Shown here one piece after another: positions 12,821-25,641 of a stretch of DNA of 64,000 nt. Numbering within the stretch: position 1 is the first letter of the stretch; each line of letters begins with the position of its first letter. Source of the DNA: Actinomycetospora termitidis (GTDB taxonomy: Bacteria > Actinomycetota > Actinomycetes > Mycobacteriales > Pseudonocardiaceae); contig NZ_JASVWF010000004.1 in NCBI RefSeq assembly GCF_030286555.1, forward strand, positions 62,001 to 126,000. Reading direction: 5' to 3'. Under the pieces are notes generated by a model, which worked only from the letters and a program-made list of their open reading frames with translations, did no database searches and was not told the origin of the DNA. A program made the position numbers and the translations under genes.

Positions 12821-13648
12821 TCACTCCCCGTCGGTGGGCCGCTTGAGCCCGAACCGCCGCCGCCCGGACGACCGCCCGGTCTCCTCGGCCGGCTCCTCCG
12901 GGGCGGGGGTCGACGACCCGACACCCTCGGGCAGCGGGGTGACCGGCGGCAGCACGGCGACGACGGGGGAGGAGGCCGGCGCGGACCCGGCGCGCTCCGC
13001 GAACGGGCCGGTGCCGAACGGGACCCGCGTCGGGTCGTCGTCGGGAACCCGCTGCGCGCGGGCGGAGCCGGCCGGGACCGGCTCGTCGCGCGTGCCGGAG
13101 CGCCGGGAGGCGACCTTCGCGGTCGTCGACTCCGGCAGCACCGGGGGCGCCGCGGCGTCGCCGGACGCGGTCAGGGCGGGCTCGGGGACCTCCTCGGGCG
13201 GCAGGTCGACGTCGGCGCCCGGGTCCTGGTCGGCCCGCGGGTCGTCGGCGCGCCGCAGCGACAGCCAGCCGAACCGCGCACCGAGCGAGACCGAGGCGAG
13301 GACCAGCAGGACCGTGAACGCCGCGCGGCCGACCAGGGCCGACCCGAGGTCCTCGACCCCGGTGGCGTCCACGAACAGCCCGAGCAGGATCCAGCTCAGC
13401 AGGCCCGCGGCGGGGCCGGTGGCCAGCGAGGCCTTCAGCCAGGTCCACTCCGGCGGCATCCGGTCGGCGATCACCTCGGCGCCGCCCCACACCAGGCCGA
13501 CGAGCAGCAGCACGCCGAGCAGCAGCACCGTCCACAGCAGGGACAGCGACACGAACCGTGACGCCAGCGCCACGAACGCCGTCTGCCCCACGCCGTAGAG
13601 CAGCGTCATGACCAGGGCGCGGAGCACCCAGGGACTCAGCTGTCGCAC
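12821..13648 (-). CDS. B-4DMT family membrane protein with disordered tail
   Basis: A 275-residue protein (GTG at 13648, beginning VRQLSPWVLRALVM). The first 130 residues hold four membrane helices; the remaining 145 are Pro/Ser/Ala/Asp/Glu-rich and low complexity, with a basic last few residues (RRRFGLKRPTDGE). The four-helix unit next to pepQ corresponds in position to M. tuberculosis Rv2536, which belongs to the family called B-4DMT (half-size drug/metabolite transporter). In-frame start codons further upstream would run into the pepQ promoter and start. The role is unknown. It converges on lysR with 9 bp between stops. Confidence 0.75.
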   Translation of the reverse strand: MRQLSPWVLRALVMTLLYGVGQTAFVALASRFVSLSLLWTVLLLGVLLLVGLVWGGAEVIADRMPPEWTWLKASLATGPAAGLLSWILLGLFVDATGVEDLGSALVGRAAFTVLLVLASVSLGARFGWLSLRRADDPRADQDPGADVDLPPEEVPEPALTASGDAAAPPVLPESTTAKVASRRSGTRDEPVPAGSARAQRVPDDDPTRVPFGTGPFAERAGSAPASSPVVAVLPPVTPLPEGVGSSTPAPEEPAEETGRSSGRRRFGLKRPTDGE

Positions 13649-13700
13649 GGGGGTCACCGTACGGTGCGCCGCGTCACCCGCCATCACTACCCTCGCGCGG

Positions 13701-14816
13701 GTGAGTGCACCGCAGCGCACGGCCCGTCCCCGCCCGCACCCGGCCGGGACCCGCCGTCGGGAGAGCCTCCGGGGGCTGCTGGTCGAGGCCGGCCTGGACG
13801 CGCTGCTGGTCACCGACCTGGTCAACGTCCGCTACCTGACCGGCTTCACCGGCTCGAACGCGGCGCTGCTCGTCGACGCCCGGGGCGAGGACGACACCGT
13901 GCTCGCCACCGACGGCCGCTACACCACGCAGGCCGCGGGCGAGACCCCCGAACTGCGCCTGCTCGTCGAACGGCGGTGCGCGCCGGAACTGCTCGGGGTC
14001 ACGACGGCGGGTCGGGTCGGGTTCGACTCCGCCCAGGTCACGGTGGACGCCCACGACACGCTGCTGGCCACGGCCCGGGGCGAGCTCGTACGCGCGCCCG
14101 GCCTCGTCGAACGGCTCCGGGCGGTCAAGGACGCCGCCGAGATCGACGCGCTACGCCTGGCCTGCGCAGCCGGGGACGCGGCCCTGGCGGGGGCGATCGC
14201 CGACGGGGTCCTCGCGCCCGGCCGCACCGAGCGTGACGTCGCCCGCGAGCTGGAGGAGCGGATGGTCGCGGCCGGGGCCGCCGGGCCGAGCTTCGAGACG
14301 ATCGTCGCGGCCGGCGCGAACTCCGCGATCCCGCACCACCGCCCCTCGGACGCACCGCTCGCGCCCGGCGACCTCGTCACGATGGACTTCGGCGCGCTCG
14401 TCGACGGCTACCACTCCGACATGACGCGGACCGTGCTCCTCGGACCGTCCGCCCCATGGCAGGAGGAGATCTACGCGCTCGTCGACGCGGCCGCCGCGGC
14501 CGGGCGTGACGCGCTGCGCCCGGGCGTCCCGACGAGCGAGATCGACGCGGCGGCACGGGCCGTCGTCACCGACTCGGGGTACGGGGAGCACTTCGTGCAC
14601 CCGGTCGGGCACGGGGTCGGGCTCGTCATCCACGAGGCTCCGGCGATGTCCGCGACGGCGACCGCTACCCTGGAGGCGGGCATGACGGTCACCGTCGAGC
14701 CGGGCGTGTACCTCCCCGGTCGTGGCGGTGTGCGGATCGAGGACACGCTGGTCGTCACCGAATCCGGCGCCGAACCGCTGACCGCGTCGACGCGGGATCT
14801 CGTGGTCCTGGGCTGA
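13701..14816 (+). CDS. pepQ: M24 family Xaa-Pro aminopeptidase/dipeptidase
   Basis: A 371-residue cytoplasmic metallopeptidase that removes residues ahead of proline. The N-terminal creatinase-like domain (about 20-140) includes [19 protein letters not shown]. The pita-bread domain has all five metal ligands: two Asp in [16 protein letters not shown], His in [13 protein letters not shown], and two Glu in [17 protein letters not shown]. The GTG at 13701 is used; an in-frame upstream ATG would overlap the divergent membrane-protein gene. It lies 50 bp upstream of efp, as in mycobacteria. Confidence 0.93.
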   Translation: MSAPQRTARPRPHPAGTRRRESLRGLLVEAGLDALLVTDLVNVRYLTGFTGSNAALLVDARGEDDTVLATDGRYTTQAAGETPELRLLVERRCAPELLGVTTAGRVGFDSAQVTVDAHDTLLATARGELVRAPGLVERLRAVKDAAEIDALRLACAAGDAALAGAIADGVLAPGRTERDVARELEERMVAAGAAGPSFETIVAAGANSAIPHHRPSDAPLAPGDLVTMDFGALVDGYHSDMTRTVLLGPSAPWQEEIYALVDAAAAAGRDALRPGVPTSEIDAAARAVVTDSGYGEHFVHPVGHGVGLVIHEAPAMSATATATLEAGMTVTVEPGVYLPGRGGVRIEDTLVVTESGAEPLTASTRDLVVLG

Positions 14817-14866
14817 CGGGTGCCCCCGAAGGATCACCGATCACGAGCGCAGGAGACGACGCGGCA

Positions 14867-15430
14867 GTGGCGACGACGAACGACCTGAAGAACGGCCTGG
14901 TGCTGCGGATCGACGGGAACCTCTGGTCCGTCACCGAGTTCCAGCACGTCAAGCCGGGCAAGGGCGGCGCCTTCGTCCGGACGACGCTGAAGAACGTCCT
15001 CACCGGCAAGGTGGTCGACAAGACGTTCAACGCGGGCACGAAGGTCGAGACGGCGAACGTGGACCGTCGCGACATGACCTTCCTGTACCGGGACGGCGAG
15101 GACTTCGTCTTCATGGACGCGAGCGACTACGAGCAGATCCCGGTGCCCGCGGCGACGGTGGGCGACAACTCGCGGTTCCTCCTGGAGAACCAGGAGGTGC
15201 AGGTGTCCTTCAACGACGGGGCGCCGCTGTTCATCGAGCTGCCGTCGTCGGTCGAGCTGGAGATCACCCACACCGACCCGGGCCTGCAGGGCGACCGCTC
15301 CACCGGCGGCACCAAGCCGGCCACGGTCTCGACCGGTGCGGAGATCCAGGTCCCGCTGTTCCTGGAGACCGGGACGGTCGTCAAGGTCGACACCCGCGAC
15401 GGCCGCTACCTCGGCCGCGTGTCGAACTAG
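14867..15430 (+). CDS. efp: Elongation factor P
   Basis: Relieves ribosomes stalled at proline runs by entering the E site. It has 187 residues with the three beta-barrel domains. The loop that reaches the peptidyl transferase centre reads [15 protein letters not shown] with Lys in [22 protein letters not shown] is the conserved signature of the C-terminal domain. The GTG at 14867 gives [10 protein letters not shown], the expected actinobacterial N-terminus. The TAG overlaps the nusB GTG (TAGTG). Confidence 0.97.
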   Translation: MATTNDLKNGLVLRIDGNLWSVTEFQHVKPGKGGAFVRTTLKNVLTGKVVDKTFNAGTKVETANVDRRDMTFLYRDGEDFVFMDASDYEQIPVPAATVGDNSRFLLENQEVQVSFNDGAPLFIELPSSVELEITHTDPGLQGDRSTGGTKPATVSTGAEIQVPLFLETGTVVKVDTRDGRYLGRVSN

Positions 15431-15930
15431 TGCCGCAGCACGCCACTCGGCGGGGGTCACGGTCCAAGGCCCGGAAGCGGGCCCTGGACATCCTGTTCGA
15501 GTCCGAGGCCCGGGCCGAGGACCCGATCGAGGTGCTGCGCCGCCGGGTCGCCGGGTCGGACGCCCCGCCGGTGTCCGACTTCGCGGCGACCCTGGTCGAG
15601 GGCGTCGTCTCGCACCGTGACCACATCGACGCCGCGCTCGGCGAGCTCGCGCGCGGGTGGTCGGTGGAGCGCATGGCCGCGGTCGACCGGGCGGTGCTGC
15701 GGATCGGTGCGTTCGAGATCCTCTTCACCGACGACGTCGACGACGCCGTCGCGATCGACGAGGCGATCCAGCTCGCCCGGGAGCTCTCCACCGACGACTC
15801 GCCGCGGTTCGTCAACGGCGTCCTCGCCGCGCTGGCCTCGGGCGACCGGGCGCCGGTGGCCGCGCCGGCCCGCGAGCGCGTCGAGCTCCCGGCGGACGCC
15901 GAGCCGGCGGCCGACACCACCCCGGAATGA
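15430..15930 (+). CDS. nusB: Transcription antitermination factor NusB
   Basis: Binds boxA RNA with NusE (S10) for rRNA antitermination. It has 166 residues. Helical signatures include SRSKARKRALDILFESEARA at the N-terminus and the C-terminal VDDAVAIDEAIQLARELS followed by RFVNGVLAAL. About 25 residues of Pro/Ala/Glu-rich tail follow, a typical actinobacterial extension. The GTG overlaps the efp stop by one base. The TGA at 15928-15930 is the first three bases of a 53-bp palindrome, so the gene ends directly in its probable terminator. Confidence 0.95.
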   Translation: MPQHATRRGSRSKARKRALDILFESEARAEDPIEVLRRRVAGSDAPPVSDFAATLVEGVVSHRDHIDAALGELARGWSVERMAAVDRAVLRIGAFEILFTDDVDDAVAIDEAIQLARELSTDDSPRFVNGVLAALASGDRAPVAAPARERVELPADAEPAADTTPE

Positions 15931-15980
15931 GCGAAGGGCCCCCTCGGTCGGATAGATCGACCGAAGGGGCCCTTCGCTCA
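15928..15980. terminator. 23-bp stem palindrome between nusB and bldD, likely bidirectional terminator
   Basis: The left arm (15928-15950, starting TGAGCGAAGGGCCCC) pairs with the right arm (15958-15980, ending GGGGCCCTTCGCTCA) at 22 of 23 positions around a 7-nt loop. It starts at the nusB stop codon and faces the convergent bldD, so a bidirectional terminator role fits. There is no long T tract. The same arm sequence recurs near 16033 and 55193. Confidence 0.65.
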
Positions 15981-16032
15981 CTTCGTGCCCGGGTACCGCC
16001 GGTTGGCGGTGGGCGCCCACGGCCCGTCTACT

Positions 16033-16055
16033 CGACCGAGGGGGCCCTTCGCTCG
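16033..16055. repeat. Solitary half of the GAGCGAAGGGCCCC palindrome family
   Basis: CGACCGAGGGGGCCCTTCGC followed by TCG is one arm of the palindrome seen at 15928 and 55193, here without its own partner. It lies 14 bp beyond the bldD stop. Read on the minus strand it is the left-arm form, so it could pair with the 15958-15980 arm in a bldD transcript only by skipping the orientation; more likely it is a remnant or one half of a larger composite element. Confidence 0.6.
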
Positions 16056-16068
16056 ATGCGGCGCCGGG

Positions 16069-16557
16069 TCAGTCCTCGCGCATCGCGCGCGCCTCGGGCG
16101 GCAGCACGCCCCACTCGACGAGCTGCTCGGACAGGTCGCCCGGGGTCATGTCGTAGATGATCGCGAGCGACCGCAGGTCCTCGTTGCGGATCGAGAGGAC
16201 CTTGCCGTTGTAGTCGCCGCGCTGGCTCTGGATGGCCGCGGCGTAGCGGGCGAGCGGCCCTGCCTTGTCCGCGGGCAGCTGCTGGAGCCGCTCCAGGTTG
16301 ATGACGATCTTGGCGGCGGGCTCCGAGCCGGACGGGATCCGGCCCTCGGGCAGCAGCTCGGCGACCGGCACGCCGTAGAAGTCGGCGAGCTCGGCGAGCT
16401 TCTGCACGGTCACCGCGCGGTCGCCACGCTCGTACGAGCCGACGACGACGGCCTTCCAGCGTCCGCCCGACTTCTGCTCGACCCCGTGCAGTGACAGGCC
16501 CTGCTGCTGTCGGATTCCCCGAAGCTTGGCGCCGAGCGCCTTCGCGTAGTCGCCCAT
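16069..16557 (-). CDS. bldD: Developmental master regulator BldD
   Basis: A 162-residue Xre-type repressor that in Streptomyces holds sporulation genes off when dimerised by tetrameric c-di-GMP. The DNA-binding domain is at residues 1-70 (MGDYAKALGAKLRGIRQQQG, then SYERGDRAVTVQKLAELADF). The C-terminal domain has the full c-di-GMP signature RxD-X8-RxxD: R113-G-D115, eight residues, R124-N-E-D127. The ATG at 16557 gives the expected N-terminus. It converges on nusB and is divergent from pyrR, the same neighbourhood as in Streptomyces. Presence of the signature implies c-di-GMP control is retained. Confidence 0.95.
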   Translation of the reverse strand: MGDYAKALGAKLRGIRQQQGLSLHGVEQKSGGRWKAVVVGSYERGDRAVTVQKLAELADFYGVPVAELLPEGRIPSGSEPAAKIVINLERLQQLPADKAGPLARYAAAIQSQRGDYNGKVLSIRNEDLRSLAIIYDMTPGDLSEQLVEWGVLPPEARAMRED

Positions 16558-16905
16558 GTGGCGGCACCCCGTTCCCTCGCGCCGAGCGTTTCGCATGCCC
16601 CGACGACGCCATGCTGAAGTCGATACGGAGAGTGATGATGCGCCCTCGGCGATCACGAGGTCAAGCCGGGGCGGCCGGAGTGTCCGCCCGGTGTGTCCCG
16701 CGGCACGCCGTTCCGACCGGGTGGATCCGCTTGTGCCCCATCGAACGCCGCCCGTGATCGACCGGCTGCACAGCGCCTGCGGCGGAGGGGTGGAGGGGAC
16801 CCTGGGCGACGCGATCGGTCGCAGAACGTGGCTGATAGTGTCGGAGATGACCACAGCAGACGTCCTTTAAGAGCCGTCCCGAGAGGCGGAGAAGGAGGTC
16901 CCCGA
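16558..16905. other. 348-bp divergent intergenic region, bldD/pyrR
   Basis: No gene seen. It must hold the bldD promoter (minus) and the pyrR promoter (plus). On the plus strand GATAGTGT (16834-16841) contains TAGTGT, a plausible -10 hexamer giving a leader of roughly 55-60 nt that would include the PyrR motif; no good -35 is visible. I could not place a BldD self-binding site with confidence. Confidence 0.5.
16866..16900 (+). promoter_or_regulatory. PyrR-binding RNA element at the pyrR ribosome-binding site
   Basis: The segment GCCGTCCCGAGAGGC (16873-16887) forms a short stem GCC/GGC around a loop matching the PyrR-binding consensus UCCNGNGAGGC. It is followed at once by GGAGAAGGAGGUC, the pyrR Shine-Dalgarno. 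There is no terminator hairpin between it and the GTG, so UMP-bound PyrR would act by blocking translation, as described for mycobacteria, and not by attenuation as in Bacillus. Confidence 0.75.
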
Positions 16906-17490
16906 GTGCCCACGCGGCGCCGGGGCGGTCCCGTACCGAACGGTGCGTCGAACGCCGAGGGTGAGCGCGAGTTGCTCTCCTCGGCCGACATCGCCCGCAC
17001 CGTCGCGCGGATCGCCCACGAGATCCTCGAGAAGACCGCGGACTCCGGAGCACCCGTCGTGCTCCTCGGACTCCCCACCCGCGGCGTCCATCTCGCGCAC
17101 CGGCTGGCCGAGCGCGTCACCGCGATCGACCCCGACACGACGGTGGCGGTCGGGACGCTGGACCCGACGCTCTACCGCGACGACCTCCGGCGTCAGCCGA
17201 CCCGGCCGCTCGCCGACACCGACATCCCTCCCGCGGGCATCGACGACGTGACCGTGGTGCTCGTCGACGACGTGCTGATGTCCGGCCGCACGGTCCGCGC
17301 GGCCCTCGACGCGCTGCGCGACCACGGCCGTCCCCGCGCGGTGCAGCTCGCCGTCCTGGTCGACCGCGGCCACCGCGAGCTGCCGATCCGCGCCGACTAC
17401 GTCGGGAAGAACGTCCCGACCAACCGGGGCGAGGACGTCGTGGTCTCCCTGGTCGAGTCCGACGGCGCCGACGGGGTGGCGATCCGATGA
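16906..17490 (+). CDS. pyrR: Bifunctional pyr regulator / uracil phosphoribosyltransferase PyrR
   Basis: A 194-residue RNA-binding regulator of UMP synthesis that also has uracil phosphoribosyltransferase activity. The PRPP-binding loop is [21 protein letters not shown] (about residues 115-135; the key part is DDVLMSGRT). [19 protein letters not shown] is the PyrR signature. The GTG at 16906 is fixed by AAGGAGG at 16892-16898. The stop overlaps pyrB (ATGA). It heads the six-gene pyrR-pyrB-pyrC-carA-carB-pyrF operon, which spans 8.2 kb with overlaps or a 4-bp gap throughout. Confidence 0.97.
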   Translation: MPTRRRGGPVPNGASNAEGERELLSSADIARTVARIAHEILEKTADSGAPVVLLGLPTRGVHLAHRLAERVTAIDPDTTVAVGTLDPTLYRDDLRRQPTRPLADTDIPPAGIDDVTVVLVDDVLMSGRTVRAALDALRDHGRPRAVQLAVLVDRGHRELPIRADYVGKNVPTNRGEDVVVSLVESDGADGVAIR

Positions 17491-18470
17491 CGTCCGACGA
17501 GGGCCACATCGGCCTGCGCCACCTGCTGTCCACCGACGGCCTGCGCCGCGAGCAGGCCGAGGCGCTGCTGGACACCGCGGCGAGCATGGAGCAGGCGCTC
17601 ACCGGCCGCGCGGTGCGCAAGCTGCCGACGCTGCGCGGCCGCACCGTCGTGACCCTGTTCTACGAGAACTCCACCCGGACCCGGGTGTCGTTCGAGGTCG
17701 CGGGCAAGTGGATGAGCGCGGACACCATCAACGTCTCCGCGAGCGGTTCGAGCGTCGGCAAGGGGGAGTCGCTGCGCGACACCGCCTCGACCCTGGCGGC
17801 CGCCGGCGCGGACGCGATCGTGGTCCGGCACCCCGCCTCGGGCGCGCCGCACCGGATCGCGGGATGGCTCGACCGGGTCGGCCACTCCCACACCGACGGC
17901 CACGTCGCCGTGGTGAACGCCGGCGACGGCACCCACGAGCACCCCACCCAGGCGCTGCTCGACGCCGCCACCCTGCGCAAGCGGCTCGGTGCGGACCTCG
18001 CCGGACGGCGGGTCGCGATCGTCGGCGACGTCCTGCACAGCCGGGTCGCCCGTTCCAACGCCCACCTGCTCGCGACGCTGGGCGCCGAGGTCACGCTCGT
18101 CGCCCCGCCGACCCTGCTGCCCGCCGGGGTCGACGCCTGGCCGGTCGCGGTCACCCACGACCTCGACGCGCACCTGACGACCGGCCCGGACGCCGTGATG
18201 ATGCTGCGGGTGCAGGCCGAGCGGATGCACGGCGGGTTCTTCCCGAGCGCGCGGGAGTACGCCGTCCGCTTCGGGCTCAACCAGCGGCGCGCCGACACGC
18301 TGCCCGACCACGCCGTGGTCCTGCACCCCGGCCCCGCCGTCCGCGGCATGGAGATCGCCAGCTCCGTGGCCGACTCCGCCCGTGCCGCGATCGCCGAGCA
18401 GGTCACCGCCGGGGTGCACGTGCGGATGGCCGTGCTCTACCACCTGCTCGCCGGGGAGGACTCCCGATGA
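17487..18470 (+). CDS. pyrB: Aspartate carbamoyltransferase, catalytic chain
   Basis: Condenses carbamoyl phosphate with aspartate, the committed step of pyrimidine synthesis. It has 327 residues. [18 protein letters not shown] holds the carbamoyl-phosphate loop (S-T-R-T-R); [14 protein letters not shown] supplies the Ser-Lys loop from the neighbouring subunit; [14 protein letters not shown] and MLRVQAERM are the other signatures. No pyrI regulatory chain is present, as usual in this phylum. The ATG overlaps pyrR, and the stop overlaps pyrC (ATGA). Confidence 0.98.
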   Translation: MTSDEGHIGLRHLLSTDGLRREQAEALLDTAASMEQALTGRAVRKLPTLRGRTVVTLFYENSTRTRVSFEVAGKWMSADTINVSASGSSVGKGESLRDTASTLAAAGADAIVVRHPASGAPHRIAGWLDRVGHSHTDGHVAVVNAGDGTHEHPTQALLDAATLRKRLGADLAGRRVAIVGDVLHSRVARSNAHLLATLGAEVTLVAPPTLLPAGVDAWPVAVTHDLDAHLTTGPDAVMMLRVQAERMHGGFFPSAREYAVRFGLNQRRADTLPDHAVVLHPGPAVRGMEIASSVADSARAAIAEQVTAGVHVRMAVLYHLLAGEDSR

Positions 18471-19759
18471 CCACCCTGATCCGGAACGTGCGCCCCTACG
18501 GCGAGGACCCGACCGACCTGTACGTCCGGGACGGCGTGCTGGTCGATCACGTCGCCGACCCCGACGAGACCGTCGACGGCGACGGCCTGATCGCCCTGCC
18601 GGGCCTGGTCGACCTCCACGCCCACCTGCGCGAACCGGGCGGCGAGGAGGCCGAGACGGTCGCCACCGGGTCGGCCGCGGCCGCGCTCGGCGGCTACACC
18701 GCGGTATTCGCGATGCCGAACACGAACCCCACCCAGGACTCGCCGGTCGTCGTCGAGCACGTCTGGCGGCGCGGGCGCGAGGTCGGCCTGGTCGACGTGC
18801 ACCCGGTCGGCGCGGTCACCGTCGGGCTCGGCGGCGAACGGCTCGCCGAGATGGGGATGATGGCGGCCTCCGCGGCCGGCGTGCGGATGTTCTCCGACGA
18901 CGGTCGCTGCGTGAACGACCCGCTGATCATGCGCCGGGCGCTGGAGTACGCGCGGTCGCTGGACGCGGTCGTCGCGCAGCACGCCGAGGACCACCGGCTC
19001 ACCGTCGGCGCCCAGGCGCACGAGGGGCCGGTCGCGGCCCGGCTCGGGCTGACCGGCTGGCCCGCGACGGCGGAGGAGTCGATCGTCGCCCGCGACGCGA
19101 TGCTCGCCGCCGCGGCCGGGGCGCGGCTGCACGTCTGCCACCTCTCCACGGCGGGGTCCGTGGGCGTGCTGCACTGGGCACGGGAGACGCTCCTGCCGGG
19201 GACCACCGCGACCGTGAGCGCCGAGGTCACCCCCCACCACCTGCTGCTCACCGACACCGCGGCCGAGGACTACGACCCGGTGCACAAGGTCAACCCGCCG
19301 CTGCGCCCGGAGGCCGACACCCTCGCGCTGCGGCGCGCGCTGGCCGACGGCGTGATCGACTGCGTCGCCACCGATCACGCCCCGCACCCGGTCGAGGCCA
19401 AGGACTGCGAGTGGCCCCAGGCCCGACCCGGCATGCTGGGCCTGCAGACCGCGCTGTCGGTGGTCACGGCCACGATGGTGACGACGGGTCTGCTGGACTG
19501 GCGCGGCGTGGCGCGGGTCATGAGCGAGGTGCCGGCGGCGATCGCCGGGCTGTCCGACCAGGGACGCCCGCTGACGGTCGGGGAGCCGGCGAACCTCGTC
19601 CTGGTCGACCCCGACGCCCGCTGGACGGTGCGGGGGGCCGAGCTGGCGAGCATCGCCGACAACACCCCGTACGAGGGCATGGAGCTACCCACCTCGGTGA
19701 TCCACACGATGCTGCGGGGACGATGGACGGTGCGGGACGGAAAGGTCAAGGAACTATGA
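18467..19759 (+). CDS. pyrC: Dihydroorotase
   Basis: Cyclises carbamoyl aspartate to dihydroorotate. It is 430 residues, of the type I amidohydrolase class. Zinc ligands are in [10 protein letters not shown] (H-x-H), in QHAEDH and CHLST (histidines), and in ATDHAPHP (Asp). A carboxylated Lys is not obvious in my reading; the DDGRC region is in the usual place of bacterial type I enzymes. The ATG overlaps the pyrB stop. It is followed directly by carA; the small membrane-protein gene that separates pyrC and carA in M. tuberculosis is absent. Confidence 0.97.
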   Translation: MTTLIRNVRPYGEDPTDLYVRDGVLVDHVADPDETVDGDGLIALPGLVDLHAHLREPGGEEAETVATGSAAAALGGYTAVFAMPNTNPTQDSPVVVEHVWRRGREVGLVDVHPVGAVTVGLGGERLAEMGMMAASAAGVRMFSDDGRCVNDPLIMRRALEYARSLDAVVAQHAEDHRLTVGAQAHEGPVAARLGLTGWPATAEESIVARDAMLAAAAGARLHVCHLSTAGSVGVLHWARETLLPGTTATVSAEVTPHHLLLTDTAAEDYDPVHKVNPPLRPEADTLALRRALADGVIDCVATDHAPHPVEAKDCEWPQARPGMLGLQTALSVVTATMVTTGLLDWRGVARVMSEVPAAIAGLSDQGRPLTVGEPANLVLVDPDARWTVRGAELASIADNTPYEGMELPTSVIHTMLRGRWTVRDGKVKEL

Positions 19760-20865
19760 GTGAAGCGCTCCTCGTGCTCGAGGACGGCACCGTGCACCGC
19801 GGCGAGTCCTTCGGGGCGCGGGGCCGCACCCTCGGCGAGGCCGTCTTCACCACCGGCATGACCGGTTACCAGGAGACCCTCACCGACCCGAGCTACCACC
19901 GCCAGATCGTCGTCGCGACCGCGCCGCACATCGGCAACACCGGCTGGAACGACGAGGACGACGAGTCCGCCCGCATCCACGTCGCCGGCTACGTGGTGCG
20001 CGACCCCGCCCGGACGCCGTCGAACTGGCGCTCCCGCCGGTCGCTCGACGACGAGCTGGAGCGTCAGGGCGTCGTCGGGCTGGCCGGGATCGACACCCGC
20101 GCGGTGACGCGGCGGCTGCGCGAGCACGGCTCGATGCGCGCCGGCCTGTTCTCCGGCGACGCGCTCGGCACCGAGCGCGAGATGCTCGGGGCGGTCCGCG
20201 ACAGCCCGCAGATGGCCGGCGCCGACCTCGCGGGCGAGGTGACCACCACCGAGCCGTACGTGGTGTCCGCCGAGGGCACCCGGCGGTTCTCCGTGGCCGC
20301 CCTGGACCTCGGGATCAAGGCCAACACGCCGCGCATGCTGGCGGCCCGCGGCATCGAGACCCGGGTCCTGCCCAGCACCACCACGCTCGACGAACTGCTC
20401 GACGGCTCGCCCGACGGGGTGTTCCTCTCCAACGGCCCCGGCGACCCGGCGACCGCGGACCACGCCGTGGAGCTGACCCGGGGAGTGCTCGAGCGCGGGG
20501 TGCCGCTGTTCGGGATCTGCTTCGGCAACCAGATCCTCGGGCGCGCGCTCGGACTCGGGACGTTCAAGCTGCGCTACGGCCACCGCGGGATCAACGTCCC
20601 GGTGGTCGACCACACGACCGGGACCGTGGCCATCACCAGTCAGAACCACGGCTTCGCGCTCGCGGGCACGCCCGGTGAGCACGTGGACTCGCCGTTCGGC
20701 CGGGTCCACCTCTCGCACGGCTGTCCGAATGACGGAGTGGTCGAGGGCGTGACCTGTGCGTCCGTCCCCGCGTTCTCCGTGCAGTACCACCCGGAGGCGG
20801 CCGCGGGCCCGCACGACGCCGCGGACCTCTTCGACCGTTTCGCTGCCCTGATGGGAGGGCGCTGA
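19756..20865 (+). CDS. carA: Carbamoyl-phosphate synthase small (glutaminase) chain
   Basis: Hydrolyses glutamine and channels ammonia to CarB. It has 369 residues. The N-terminal CPSase domain has [20 protein letters not shown]; the C-terminal class I glutamine amidotransferase carries the triad Cys in [17 protein letters not shown] and His/Glu in [13 protein letters not shown], with FLSNGPGDP forming the oxyanion region. The ATG overlaps the pyrC stop (ATGA). carB starts 4 bp after the stop. Confidence 0.98.
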   Translation: MSEALLVLEDGTVHRGESFGARGRTLGEAVFTTGMTGYQETLTDPSYHRQIVVATAPHIGNTGWNDEDDESARIHVAGYVVRDPARTPSNWRSRRSLDDELERQGVVGLAGIDTRAVTRRLREHGSMRAGLFSGDALGTEREMLGAVRDSPQMAGADLAGEVTTTEPYVVSAEGTRRFSVAALDLGIKANTPRMLAARGIETRVLPSTTTLDELLDGSPDGVFLSNGPGDPATADHAVELTRGVLERGVPLFGICFGNQILGRALGLGTFKLRYGHRGINVPVVDHTTGTVAITSQNHGFALAGTPGEHVDSPFGRVHLSHGCPNDGVVEGVTCASVPAFSVQYHPEAAAGPHDAADLFDRFAALMGGR

Positions 20866-20869
20866 GCCC

Positions 20870-24228
<3,359 letters not shown>

Positions 24229-24232
<4 letters not shown>

Positions 24233-25128
24233 CCTCGGCGCGGGGGGCCTTCGTCGACCGGCTGACCGCGGTCGTCACGCGCCACGGGCCGCTGTGCGTG
24301 GGGATCGACCCGCACCCCGGTCTGCTCGCGCGCTGGGGGCACGAGGACGACGCGGCCGGGGTGGAACGCTTCGGCCGCGAGGCGGTCGCGGCCCTGGCCG
24401 GCCACGTCGCCGTCATCAAGCCCCAGGTGGCGCTGTTCGAGGTGCACGGCAGCGGGGGAGTGCGCGCCCTGGAGCGGGTGCTGGCCGACGCGCGGGACGC
24501 CGGGCTGCTCACGATCGCCGACGCGAAGCGCGGCGACATCGGTTCGACGATGACCGCCTACGCGCGGGCCTGGCTGGCCGACACCTCGCCGCTCGCGGCG
24601 GACGCGGTCACCCTGTCGCCCTATCTCGGGGTGGGCTCGCTGACGCCCGCGCTCGACCTCGCCGCGCAGACCGGCCGGGGCGTGTTCGTCCTCGCCCGCA
24701 CCTCGAACCCGGAGGCGCCGGCCGTGCAGTCGGCCCAGTCCTGGACGCCGTTGTCGGACCCCACCACCCCGGGCATGCGGGAGGTCGCCCAGGGCGTGGT
24801 GGACGCCTGCGCGGCCGCCAACCGCGCGCGCGGCACCGGCGTGGCGGGCGTCGTGGTCGGCGCGACGGCCGGCACCACCGGCCAGGCCCACGGGCTCGAC
24901 CTGACCCGCCTCGGCGCGGCGGTCCTCGTGCCGGGTCTCGGCGCGCAGGGCGCGACACCGGACGACCTCGCGCGCGCGTTCGGCGACGGGACCGGGCCCG
25001 TCGTCCCGTCGAGCTCGCGGGAGATCCTGTCCGCGGGCCCCGACCCGGAGGCGCTGCGCGACGCGTGTCGGGCGCTGAACGGCGCGCTGGGGGACCTGGG
25101 CCTGCCCGCCGGACCGATCGGCGCGTAG
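24229..25128 (+). CDS. pyrF: Orotidine 5'-phosphate decarboxylase
   Basis: Decarboxylates OMP to UMP, the last step of the operon. It has 299 residues and is the longer, type 2 form found in mycobacteria. The active-site Lys-Asp network is in [20 protein letters not shown]. The N-terminal [19 protein letters not shown] binds the ribosyl phosphate region, and the C-terminal [17 protein letters not shown] the phosphate. The GTG at 24229 overlaps the carB stop by 4 bp and gives the expected N-terminus. A 195-bp gap follows before mihF. Confidence 0.96.
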
Positions 25129-25323
25129 CGCCCACCAGCGGACCCACCGGCGCGCCGGGGTCCGGGGAGCGGCCACGGCCGCGGCGGTGCGGCGCCGTTC
25201 ACACGCCGGACACCCGAACACTGTGGAGTCGCACCCCAGACGGTACGTTCGCGGACGACGAGGGCCCGCTGTGCAGGGCGGACCCCGGATGACCATCACC
25301 AGAACCTGATATCGGAGGAGACC

Positions 25324-25641
25324 GTGGCACTTCCCGAGCTGACCGAGGAGCAGCGGGCGGCCGCGCTGGAGAAGGCTGCCGCTGCCCGCCGGGCCCGGGC
25401 CGAGCTCAAGGAGCGGCTCAAGCGCGGCGGTACCACCCTCGGTGACGTGCTCGAGCAGGCCGACTCCGACGAGGTGCTCGGCAAGATGAAGGTCTCGGCG
25501 CTGCTCGAGGCCCTGCCGGGCGTCGGCAAGGTGCGGGCCCAGCAGATCATGGAGCGCCTCGAGATCGCCCCGAGCCGGCGGCTGCGGGGCCTGGGCGAGC
25601 GGCAGCGCAAGGCGCTGCTGGCGGAGTTCGACGGGGAGTGA
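25324..25641 (+). CDS. mihF: Integration host factor, actinobacterial type
   Basis: A 105-residue nucleoid-associated protein that bends and condenses DNA; essential in mycobacteria. The N-terminal half is a basic helix ([19 protein letters not shown]) and the C-terminal half holds the helix-two-turn-helix DNA-binding motif [20 protein letters not shown]. It has a strong Shine-Dalgarno (CGGAGGAGACC) directly before the GTG. A candidate -10 TACGTT lies at 25244-25249, about 75 bp upstream, so it probably has its own promoter. It overlaps gmk by 4 bp (GTGA). Confidence 0.96.
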   Translation: MALPELTEEQRAAALEKAAAARRARAELKERLKRGGTTLGDVLEQADSDEVLGKMKVSALLEALPGVGKVRAQQIMERLEIAPSRRLRGLGERQRKALLAEFDGE

